A stretch of DNA of 39,265 bases from Bacillota bacterium (GTDB lineage Bacteria; Bacillota; Clostridia; Tissierellales; Sedimentibacteraceae), in the NCBI GenBank assembly GCA_023425285.1, contig JAFACY010000298.1:1-39265 (forward strand). Reading direction: 5' to 3'. Below are positions 16,243-23,160 of the stretch, in pieces. Positions within the stretch are counted from its first letter, which is position 1. Each line of letters starts with the position of its first letter. The position numbers and the translations under genes were made by a program. Under the pieces are notes generated by a model that saw nothing but the letters and a program-made list of their open reading frames with translations, searched no databases and was not told where the DNA came from.

Positions 16243-17748
16243 TTATTTGCCCTTCTCCTTTTCAATTTGCAGATACGCCGGTTTTCTGACCATATTATAA
16301 ATTTTGGGTCTTATAATCGTATCCTTTAAATCGCTTTTTCTTTCAACAAAATGAGTCATAGGTGTCAGATACGGAACTCCAAAGCTTTTCAATGTGCACA
16401 GATGTATGATCAACACACACAAACCGATTGAAATACCAAATAACCCAAAAATTGATGCAAGGATAATGAAACCAAATCTGATCATTCTGAGAGATGTACT
16501 GAAGTTATAGCTTGGTATTGCAAAGGAAGCCAAGCCGGTCAACGCTACTATTATTACGGCAATGGGCGTTATCAAGCCAGCTTCAACTGATGCAGAACCG
16601 ATAACCAAACCGCTTACTAAGCCGATGGTTGAGCCTACCGGAGTCGTAATTCTTATAGATGCTTCTCTTACAAGCTCCATTACCAATTCCATAAGCAGTG
16701 CCTCAAAATATGGCGGAAACGGCACATTAGCTCTTGAAGCAGCCACATACAACGCAAGCTGAGTGGGAAGCATATTTGGATGAAATTGTGCCACAGCCAC
16801 ATACAATGCAGGCAGAAGCATAACTATGGGCAATGCTATGTATCTTATCATTCTTATGAGGCAGGAAAGCATCCATCTTTCATAATAATCCTCCGATGAC
16901 TGCATAAATGATATAAATGTTGCCGGAGCCATGAGTACAGTGGGAGTGTTGTCGACCGCAATTACAACTCTTCCTTCAAGCAGGGCGGAAGCTGCCGCAT
17001 CCGGTCTTTCGGTATTTTCAACCTGAGGAAAGGGCGAATAAGTATCATCCTCTATTAATTCCTCTATATAGGAGCTTTCCAATACTGCCTCAATATCAAT
17101 GTTTTTTATTCTTTTTTCAACTTCTTTCAATACGGTTCTGTTTACAATATCCTCTATATATAATAATGTTATATCCGTCTTGGATCTTGTGCCCACCTGC
17201 ATATATTTCACTTTTAGTTTAGGATCCCGTATCCTTCTTCGGATGAGAGTTATATTTACCTTCATGGTTTCAATGAAGCCGTCTCTGGCTCCCCTGATCA
17301 GGGTTTCTGCCGCAGGCTCCTGAATTCCTCTTATCTGCCAGCCTCTGGATGAAAGCCATATTGCTTTTGAACAGCCCTCTATAAACAAAATTGTTTCTCC
17401 CGACAAGGCTTTGTCCACACATTCCTGCAGTGTTTGCACAGTACCTAATTCTGTTATGGCAATATTTGAATTTAAAATTTCATTTTGAAGCTCTTTTCCT
17501 CTGCCATTTTTTAAGCTTTCTAAATTAACGGATTCCATTAGAGTCTGAATTGCATACTCGCTTATGGCATCCTTAGTAGTCATACCGTCTACATAAAAAA
17601 TCATTATATTTAAATTTTTTTGTTGTCCCACTCTCATGTTTCGAAAAATTATGTCATTGGCATCCTTAAATACTTCTTTTAGAGTGTTTTCATTCTTTTT
17701 CAGTTCAACATCCACATTAATATTATTTAAATCCTGATAAATACTCAT
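16243..17748 (-). CDS. gerKA: Spore germination protein, GerAA/GerKA family
   Basis: A 501-residue receptor A subunit. The N-terminal ~270 residues are soluble, with family motifs such as IFYVDGMTTKDAI and GETILFIEG; then come AVDNTPTVLMAPATF and four to five membrane segments with TPVGSTIGLVSGLVIG. GerA-type A subunits assemble into oligomeric nutrient-gated channels in the spore membrane. AAGGAG lies six bases before the ATG. A small two-helix protein gene lies nine bases upstream, so the operon order is small protein, A, B, C, then spoIIR. Confidence 0.94.
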   Translation of the reverse strand: MSIYQDLNNINVDVELKKNENTLKEVFKDANDIIFRNMRVGQQKNLNIMIFYVDGMTTKDAISEYAIQTLMESVNLESLKNGRGKELQNEILNSNIAITELGTVQTLQECVDKALSGETILFIEGCSKAIWLSSRGWQIRGIQEPAAETLIRGARDGFIETMKVNITLIRRRIRDPKLKVKYMQVGTRSKTDITLLYIEDIVNRTVLKEVEKRIKNIDIEAVLESSYIEELIEDDTYSPFPQVENTERPDAAASALLEGRVVIAVDNTPTVLMAPATFISFMQSSEDYYERWMLSCLIRMIRYIALPIVMLLPALYVAVAQFHPNMLPTQLALYVAASRANVPFPPYFEALLMELVMELVREASIRITTPVGSTIGLVSGLVIGSASVEAGLITPIAVIIVALTGLASFAIPSYNFSTSLRMIRFGFIILASIFGLFGISIGLCVLIIHLCTLKSFGVPYLTPMTHFVERKSDLKDTIIRPKIYNMVRKPAYLQIEKEKGK

Positions 17749-17757
17749 AATTTCTCC

Positions 17758-17958
17758 TTAAATATTTTTCGCAATTATGGCAGCTATTGCAATTAATCCA
17801 TAAATAATTCCGGTAAATTTCACAATTTTATAATCTCTGTGAAAATTTTGCCGTTTAAGCCCCTTGCTGGTTTTAAAAATTAATATGTAGCTTATTATTA
17901 AAAAAACAATTATAACATCGCTGTTTAGGATAGGTTTTATATGGTTGATTAAAGACAT
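17758..17958 (-). CDS. Small two-helix membrane protein, first gene of gerK operon
   Basis: A 66-residue protein with two hydrophobic helices (about 14-28 and 47-65) separated by a very basic loop (KTSKGLKRQNFHRDYK). AGGAGG precedes the ATG. It is nine bases upstream of gerKA on the same strand. I do not recognise a family with certainty; small membrane proteins are often encoded beside ger operons. It may be an accessory part of the germinant receptor, by analogy with the small GerD/D-subunit proteins of other receptors, but this is inference. Confidence 0.7.
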   Translation of the reverse strand: MSLINHIKPILNSDVIIVFLIISYILIFKTSKGLKRQNFHRDYKIVKFTGIIYGLIAIAAIIAKNI

Positions 17959-17984
17959 AATACTTCCTCCTGTTAAAAAAGGTG

Positions 17985-18000
17985 CCCCTTTCCTCTTATA
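17985..18000 (-). repeat. 16-base repeat shared with the kamC-kamD gap
   Basis: Identical on the same strand to 4998-5013 (reads TATAAGAGGAAAGGGG). Flanking GGTG is also shared with a three-base gap. It lies 27-42 bases before the small membrane protein gene. The rest of the 4948-5001 element is not present here, so this is a fragment or a shared end. Confidence 0.5.
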
Positions 18001-18120
18001 GTAATATTTGCAAAACCGTTATGTTTATACCAATATTTTTACTGTTTTATTTCTATAGTTTATAAGCAGTTGATTATTAATTGTCTTAGTTTGTCCAATA
18101 ATCCGTATTTAATACATTAT

Positions 18121-18184
18121 GTCAAATACAACGAATTCCTAATTTATGCGACACAAGGAGCAAATAAATTGGTGAATGAGACTG
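18121..18184 (+). repeat. Structured dispersed repeat, copy 2 (before thiolase)
   Basis: Matches the minus-strand unit at 7667-7731 over 64 bases with about ten differences. The hairpin is kept: AATTTAT pairs with ATAAATT where copy 1 has AATGTAT and ATACATT. The loop reads GCGACACAAGGAGC. It lies in the 383-base gap 17959-18341, about 110 bases upstream of the sigma-54 promoter. Apart from this unit, the 16-base repeat and the promoter, I see only AT-rich sequence in that gap. Confidence 0.7.
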
Positions 18185-18291
18185 TTTATTTATTGAAATT
18201 TAACGTGTCTTGTGATAGAATCATTTCGTATAATATGCATAATTACATTCAAAACATAATATTATTAAAAAATTAATACTTTTCATTATAT

Positions 18292-18308
18292 TTGGCATAA
18301 TTATTGCA
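18292..18308 (+). promoter_or_regulatory. Sigma-54 promoter of the thiolase gene
   Basis: TTGGCATAATTATTGCA has GG and GC separated by ten bases, the sigma-54 requirement, and differs from the kdd promoter at one position. The expected transcription start is near 18319, leaving a 20-odd base leader with AAGGAGG before the ATG at 18342. This also argues against the in-frame GTG at 18318 as the start codon. Confidence 0.85.
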
Positions 18309-18341
18309 TTAATATCAGTGAAAATATTTAAGGAGGAAAAC

Positions 18342-19523
18342 ATGAAAAAAGCAGTTATCGTTTCAGCAGCAAGAACACCAATCGGTGCGTTTGGCGGTGT
18401 TTTTGCATCATTATCAGCTGTGGATTTAGGCGTAATAGCAGCAAAGGAAGCTATCAAAAGAGCAAAAATCGAACCATCACAGGTAGATGAAGTTTATTTT
18501 GGTAATGTATTAGGTGCGGGATTGGGACAAAACGTAGCAAGACAGGTTACACTGGGAGCAGGTATACCGGTAGAAACACCGGCAATGACAATCAACATGG
18601 TTTGCGGTTCGGGACTTCGAACAATCAGCATGGCAGCACAATTTGTAGAAAGCGGACAATGTGACGTAATATTGTGCGGTGGTACAGAAAGTATGACAAA
18701 TGCCCCATATTTATTGCCAAAAGCAAGATGGGGACAAAGAATGGGCGACGGAAAGTTAGTTGATTACATGGTTTATGACGGATTAACAGATGTTTACAAT
18801 CAATACCACATGGGAATCACTGCTGAAAACATCGCTGAACAGTGGGGACTTACAAGAGAAGAGCAGGATAGGATTGCAGTTCAAAGTCAGAACAGAGCAG
18901 AAGAAGCTCAAAAAAGCGGAAAGTTTAAAGAAGAAATAGTTCCTGTGGAAATTCCTCAGAGAAAAGGCGATCCGATCGTAGTTGACACAGACGAATATCC
19001 AAAGCACGGAACAACCATGGAAAAAATGGCAAAATTAAAACCTGCATTTAAAAAAGACGGAACAGTTACCGCAGGTAATGCATCAGGAATAAATGACGGA
19101 GCAGCAGCCTTGATAATAATGAGCAAGGATAAAGCAGAAGAACTTGGCTTGGAATATATATGCGAAATAGCCGGATACGGTTCTGCAGGAGTTGATCCTT
19201 CAATAATGGGTATAGGACCTGTGCCTGCTACTAAAAAAGCATTGGCTAAAGCAGGATGGACTGTAGAAGATTTAGACCTTATTGAAGCTAACGAAGCATT
19301 TGCAGCACAGGCTGCAGCGGTTGTTAAAGATCTTGGTCTGAGTGAAGAAATAACAAACGTAAATGGCGGTGCAATAGCTCTTGGACATCCTATAGGAGCA
19401 TCAGGAGCAAGAATATTGGTTTCACTTATACATGAAATGGAAAAAAGAGACGCGAAAAAAGGTCTTGCAACATTGTGTATAGGCGGAGGAATGGGAACGG
19501 CGCTTTTAGTAGAAAGAAAATAA
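18342..19523 (+). CDS. thlA: Acetyl-CoA acetyltransferase (thiolase)
   Basis: A 393-residue biosynthetic/degradative thiolase that interconverts acetoacetyl-CoA plus CoA with two acetyl-CoA. The nucleophile C88 is in NMVCGSG, H349 in ALGHPIGASG and the second cysteine C379 in CIGGGMG. The start at 18342 is set by AAGGAGG seven bases upstream. In lysine fermentation acetoacetate is activated by CoA-transferase and cleaved by thiolase to acetate, while the other half yields butyrate. A sigma-54 promoter directly precedes it and a long hairpin terminator follows, so it is largely monocistronic. Confidence 0.97.
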   Translation: MKKAVIVSAARTPIGAFGGVFASLSAVDLGVIAAKEAIKRAKIEPSQVDEVYFGNVLGAGLGQNVARQVTLGAGIPVETPAMTINMVCGSGLRTISMAAQFVESGQCDVILCGGTESMTNAPYLLPKARWGQRMGDGKLVDYMVYDGLTDVYNQYHMGITAENIAEQWGLTREEQDRIAVQSQNRAEEAQKSGKFKEEIVPVEIPQRKGDPIVVDTDEYPKHGTTMEKMAKLKPAFKKDGTVTAGNASGINDGAAALIIMSKDKAEELGLEYICEIAGYGSAGVDPSIMGIGPVPATKKALAKAGWTVEDLDLIEANEAFAAQAAAVVKDLGLSEEITNVNGGAIALGHPIGASGARILVSLIHEMEKRDAKKGLATLCIGGGMGTALLVERK

Positions 19524-19528
19524 TTTAC

Positions 19529-19591
19529 ATGCTTCTGAGCGTTATTTTAAATAAAGCTATAACGCTCAGAAGCATAATCATAATTTTTTTT
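19529..19591 (+). terminator. Strong terminator after the thiolase gene
   Basis: Perfect 17-base arms (19529-19545 and 19559-19575) with a 13-base loop, followed after eight bases by eight T residues. It separates the thiolase gene from atoD. Confidence 0.85.
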
Positions 19592-19611
19592 GACTTAACT
19601 CGTCAAAAAAA
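19585..19611 (+). other. Short inverted repeat before atoD
   Basis: TTTTTTTGAC and GTCAAAAAAA pair perfectly over ten bases around TTAACTC. It overlaps the T run of the thiolase terminator and lies about 40 bases before the atoD ATG. It could be an operator or a second weak hairpin; no clear promoter was found in the remaining gap, although TATAAT occurs at about 19619-19624. Confidence 0.35.
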
Positions 19612-19648
19612 TAACAAAATATAATAAATATGTAGGAAGGAAGATATT

Positions 19649-20305
19649 ATGATTAACAAAATTATTTCTATTGAAGAAGCAATTGAAAAAGTACATGACG
19701 GCATGGCTGTTATGGTAGGCGGATTTCTGGCTAACGGTTCTCCGGAGAGTCTGATTGACTCACTTGTTGCAAAAAATGTTAAAAATTTAACTCTTATATG
19801 CAACGATACCGGCTTCCCTGACAAGGGTGTGGGAAAAATGGTGGTGAACAAGCAATTTAAAAAAATTGTTGCTTCTCACATCGGCACAAATCCTGAAACT
19901 GCAAATCAAATGAATTCAGGAGATACAGAGGTTTGCCTGACACCCCAGGGTACATTGGCGGAAAAGGTAAGATGCGGAGGAAATGGTCTCGGCGGTTTCT
20001 ACACACCTACGGGAATAGGTACCGAGGCAGAAGAGGGAAAAGATAAAAAGGTCATTAACGGCAGAGAATATATATTTGAAACTCCGTTAAGAGCAGATAT
20101 TGCACTTTTAAAAGCTTCGGTTGTTGATAAAAAAGGTAATATGGTATTTAATAAAACAACTAAAAACTTTAATCCTCTTATGGCTACTGCAGCCGACCTG
20201 GTAATAGTAGAAGCAGAAAAAATTGTTGAGGTTGGAGAAATTGATCCAGAGCATGTAATGTGTTCAGGAATATTCGTAGACTACATAGTTGGAGGTGGCA
20301 AATAA
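19649..20305 (+). CDS. atoD: CoA-transferase subunit A (butyrate-acetoacetate type)
   Basis: A 218-residue alpha subunit of a family I CoA-transferase, with the glycine-rich VMVGGFLANGSPESLI near residue 20-38 and the CoA-binding GTQ/GT-type segment GGFYTPTGIGTEAEEGK (about 114-130). With AtoA it moves CoA between butyryl-CoA and acetoacetate, linking lysine cleavage products to butyrate formation. GGAAGGAAG lies before the ATG. Its TAA overlaps the atoA ATG by one base. The related acetate/succinyl-CoA transferases cannot be excluded, but the lysine context favours butyrate-acetoacetate. Confidence 0.93.
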   Translation: MINKIISIEEAIEKVHDGMAVMVGGFLANGSPESLIDSLVAKNVKNLTLICNDTGFPDKGVGKMVVNKQFKKIVASHIGTNPETANQMNSGDTEVCLTPQGTLAEKVRCGGNGLGGFYTPTGIGTEAEEGKDKKVINGREYIFETPLRADIALLKASVVDKKGNMVFNKTTKNFNPLMATAADLVIVEAEKIVEVGEIDPEHVMCSGIFVDYIVGGGK

Positions 20306-20961
20306 TGAATGAAAAATCAGTAATAGCAAAAAGAGTGGCGCAGCTTTTGCACGATGGCGATGTTGTAAATTTAGGCATAGGACTTCCTACAATGGTTGCA
20401 AACTATATACCTGAAGGAATGGATATAACATTTCAGTCAGAAAACGGATTTTTAGGTCTGGGACCCGCTCCCGAGCAAGGAAAAGAGGACTCTGAATTAG
20501 TAAATGCCGGTGGCATGCCTTCATCAATAATACCCGGAGGCATGTTCTTTGACAGTGCCACATCCTTCGGAATAATCAGAGGCGGTCACGTTGATGCTAC
20601 GGTTCTTGGAGCAATGGAGGTTGATGAAAAAGGTAATCTCGCAAACTGGAAGATACCGGGAAAAATGGTTCCGGGAATGGGCGGGGCAATGGACCTGGTT
20701 GTCGGTGCAAATACTGTAATAATTGCAATGGTTCACACTCAAAAGGGTAAAGCAAAAATTCTGAAGCAATGCACACTTCCACTGACTGCGAAAGAACAGG
20801 TGAATATAATTGTTACGGAAATGGCACTGATGAGAGTTACGGACAAGGGTTTAGTTCTTGAAGAACTTGGACCTGAGGCAACCGTTGAAGATGTAATTGC
20901 CGCAACAGAAGCAAAACTAATAATCTCTCCGGATTTAAAAAGATTTGGATTAGACGAATAA
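20305..20961 (+). CDS. atoA: CoA-transferase subunit B (butyrate-acetoacetate type)
   Basis: A 218-residue beta subunit. The ATG at 20305 overlaps the atoD stop (TAATG) and has GGAGG upstream; an in-frame ATG 15 codons earlier lies inside atoD and is unlikely. The SENG motif carries E46, the catalytic glutamate that forms the enzyme-CoA thioester, and the preceding VNLGIGLPTMVANYIP is typical of the family. Forms a heteromer with AtoD. A perfect bidirectional terminator follows. Confidence 0.95.
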   Translation: MNEKSVIAKRVAQLLHDGDVVNLGIGLPTMVANYIPEGMDITFQSENGFLGLGPAPEQGKEDSELVNAGGMPSSIIPGGMFFDSATSFGIIRGGHVDATVLGAMEVDEKGNLANWKIPGKMVPGMGGAMDLVVGANTVIIAMVHTQKGKAKILKQCTLPLTAKEQVNIIVTEMALMRVTDKGLVLEELGPEATVEDVIAATEAKLIISPDLKRFGLDE

Positions 20962-20962
20962 T

Positions 20963-21007
20963 AAAAAAATGAAATCCTGAGGCAAGACCTCAGGATTTCA
21001 TTTTTTT
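20963..21007. terminator. Bidirectional terminator between atoA and htrA
   Basis: Twenty-base perfect arms (20963-20982 and 20988-21007) with a five-base loop, A run on one side and T run on the other, so it works for both convergent transcripts. Confidence 0.93.
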
Positions 21008-21036
21008 ATCTTTTTAATATCGGAGGATAAAGATAT

Positions 21037-22290
21037 CTATAAATTTGCCGGCTTGGTTTTAAGTGTCAATGAAACTTTTTGTTCACTTCCGTTTCTTAAA
21101 AATGTAATTTCGGTATTGTCACCATCTTTATATTCATATAACTTTATTTTTAATTCCTGCATAGTTTCTATTTTGTCTCCGTCTATTGCAGTTATTACAT
21201 CACCAACCTGCAAACCGGATATTGCGGCAGGAGAATCCTTTACTACCTCTGCTATAACAACACCGTATTCTGCCTGAACTTCTATTCCTAATGCCGCTTC
21301 ATATGTTTCAACCTCAACACCTGATATTCCCACATAAACAGATGATAACTTGCCTTCTTTTATTATACGATCTATTATGGGCTTAGCTGTATTTATAGGA
21401 ATTGAAAATCCCAATCCCTCTGCAGTCTTCATTTTTGCGGTATTTATTCCGATTACCTGACCCTTTGCATTAAACAAAGGACCACCGCTGTTTCCTTCAT
21501 TTATAGAAGCATCTGTTTGCAGTAGAGGCTCTATAACTGTTCCGTTTTCAAATACTATGGATCTGTTCAATCCGCTTATTATACCTTGAGTAACTGTTCT
21601 TTCAAGATCCAATGTCATTGGATTTCCTATTGCTACAACAGGTTCACCCACCATTAATTCATTGGAATCTCCTAATTCCACAACAGGTAAATTAGTCCTG
21701 TTTATTTTTACAACAGCTAAATCAAGTGATTTATCGTACCATAGTACTTCCCCTACCTCAGTTGTACCGTCAATCAGTGAAACTGTTATCTGATCATATT
21801 TACCATCCTCAATAACGTGTGAATTTGTTACAATATAACCGTTAGAATCCACAATAAAGCCTGACCCCATGCTTTGAGACCTTTGTGTCTGAGGTCCGAA
21901 CCACGTACTGACCTGTTTTGTTGTCTGGGTAGTTATACCTACAACTGTTTTTTGTGATTTCTCTGCCACGGCAACTGCAAAATAAACATCATCCGTTAAA
22001 TTTATATTGACATCCTGTGCCGCAATAGAGTTATCTGCCCCATTTGGATTGATAGTCAACCGACTGTACACAAAGTATCCGCTTGATAATCCACCGATGA
22101 TTGCTGCAACCAACGCAACTGCCACATAACCAAAAAATGTTCTTTTCTTTTCTTTTTTCTTGACAGGTACAATATCATAATCACGCATCACAAAATTTAC
22201 ATCCTTGCGTTGTTCCTCAATAAAATCATTATGCGGATCATCATTAAAATTGTAGCCTTCATTAAATTGATTTTTATCGTTATAATCCAT
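21037..22290 (-). CDS. htrA: HtrA/DegP-like serine protease, membrane anchored
   Basis: A 417-residue protease starting at the ATG at 22290, which has GGAGG eight bases upstream. After a charged ~50-residue cytoplasmic tail rich in Asn/Asp there is one membrane helix (about 52-76). The trypsin-like domain shows His158 (TNSHVIE), Asp190 (SLDLAVVKI) and Ser268 (EGNSGGPLF). A single PDZ domain follows (about 315-405, with SPAAISGLQVGDVITAIDG). The family removes misfolded proteins outside the membrane and is commonly under envelope-stress control. Single gene, with the atoA terminator downstream. Confidence 0.95.
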   Translation of the reverse strand: MDYNDKNQFNEGYNFNDDPHNDFIEEQRKDVNFVMRDYDIVPVKKKEKKRTFFGYVAVALVAAIIGGLSSGYFVYSRLTINPNGADNSIAAQDVNINLTDDVYFAVAVAEKSQKTVVGITTQTTKQVSTWFGPQTQRSQSMGSGFIVDSNGYIVTNSHVIEDGKYDQITVSLIDGTTEVGEVLWYDKSLDLAVVKINRTNLPVVELGDSNELMVGEPVVAIGNPMTLDLERTVTQGIISGLNRSIVFENGTVIEPLLQTDASINEGNSGGPLFNAKGQVIGINTAKMKTAEGLGFSIPINTAKPIIDRIIKEGKLSSVYVGISGVEVETYEAALGIEVQAEYGVVIAEVVKDSPAAISGLQVGDVITAIDGDKIETMQELKIKLYEYKDGDNTEITFLRNGSEQKVSLTLKTKPANL

Positions 22291-22390
22291 TTTATATTCC
22301 TCCTGCAATGATTATATATGTTTTGTTCACTTATTCTTCCGCTTTAAATTTATATTATCACTAATTTCTTTAATGAAACTTAATTTTGAT

Positions 22391-22413
22391 AAAAAAATCA
22401 TCCCAAAGATGAT
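22391..22413 (-). terminator. Terminator of the DUF1538-PII operon
   Basis: On the minus strand ATCATC and GATGAT pair around TTTGG and are followed by seven T residues. The upstream part overlaps a GTCATCCTGAG repeat phrase, offering an alternative stem. Confidence 0.7.
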
Positions 22414-22439
22414 CCTCAGGATGACAATTTTCAACAGTC

Positions 22440-22793
22440 TTATTTATCTTTAAAATCCAGATTCATATGCACAATACCGCAAACATCCTCTACGGGCATA
22501 GAGAATGACAATCCTCTGCCTTCTTTATTTAAACCAACTTCATTTCTGATTGCATGCATTATTTGTTTTTTCTCTTCGCGTTTTGCAAGTATCAGGATTA
22601 AATCCTTCTCAGGCTGAATGGATATACCAAAAAATTTTTCAGCTTCATGCACTCCGGCCCCCCTTGCATTAAGGACTGTTCCTCCGGTAGCTCCCGCACT
22701 TCTTGCCGCATCCATTACAACATCATCAAAACCACGATTTACTATTGTAATTATTAAATCAAATTCCTGATAATCATCTTTTATATCTACCAT
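22440..22793 (-). CDS. PII-like signalling protein
   Basis: A 117-residue protein starting at the ATG at 22793, chosen because AAGGAG lies seven bases upstream (an earlier in-frame ATG lies inside the preceding gene). It opens with LIITIVNRGFDDVVMDAARS, a PII-type beta-alpha start, then GATGGTVLNARGAG where the T-loop would be, and ends with GRGLSFSMPVEDVCGI. It lacks the YRGxEY uridylylation loop of true GlnB. It is 4 bases after a second PII-like gene and belongs with the DUF1538 membrane protein; a role as ligand-sensing partner of that protein is inferred. Confidence 0.85.
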   Translation of the reverse strand: MVDIKDDYQEFDLIITIVNRGFDDVVMDAARSAGATGGTVLNARGAGVHEAEKFFGISIQPEKDLILILAKREEKKQIMHAIRNEVGLNKEGRGLSFSMPVEDVCGIVHMNLDFKDK

Positions 22794-22797
22794 TATC

Positions 22798-23160
22798 TCA
22801 CTCCTTATCATTATCAATTATACTGCTTATCATCTCTAATGCCACCGCACTGTCAACACTGCTTATGGGTATAGAAAAAGCAATGCCGTGACCGGGTTCT
22901 TTCAGTTTAAATTGCTCTCTTAAATTATTTATAATTGTCGGGATTTTTTCTTCCTGGACAACGCTTATAACTACATCCTTATCTGTTTGACCCAATCCCA
23001 GATAATTCAGTATGTCTGATTTCGCTGTACCCTTTCCCAAGGCAATTATATTGAAAAAAATTCCATTTTCTCTTAACATTTCTGTTACTTTTTCACCATT
23101 TCCTCTGTTAACAATGGTAATGAACATTTTTATGTTTTTAGGTAAGCTTACGTTATTCAT
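22798..23160 (-). CDS. PII-like signalling protein, paralogue
   Basis: A 120-residue PII-like protein parallel to its neighbour: KMFITIVNRGNGEKVTEML at the start and GHGIAFSIPISSVDSAVAL near the end. The T-loop region is shorter and different (LGKGTAKSDILNYLG), so the two may bind different ligands or form a mixed trimer. Its ATG overlaps the DUF1538 stop by one base (TAATG), with GGAGG upstream, so translation is coupled to the membrane protein. Confidence 0.82.
   Translation of the reverse strand: MNNVSLPKNIKMFITIVNRGNGEKVTEMLRENGIFFNIIALGKGTAKSDILNYLGLGQTDKDVVISVVQEEKIPTIINNLREQFKLKEPGHGIAFSIPISSVDSAVALEMISSIIDNDKE

Noticed and set aside
17959..18060. Sigma-G promoter for the gerK operon (GTATA ... 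AATATTA on the minus strand)
   Set aside because: The elements fit only loosely and the 16-base repeat overlaps the region, so I did not list it as a feature.
18318..18341. GTG at 18318 as an earlier start of the thiolase
   Set aside because: The sigma-54 promoter predicts transcription starting at about this base, and AAGGAGG directly precedes the ATG at 18342, which gives the standard thiolase N-terminus.
22413..22431. A separate GTCATCCTGAG repeat copy beside the DUF1538 operon terminator
   Set aside because: Too short and overlapping the terminator stem to list as its own repeat; noted in the repeat finding instead.
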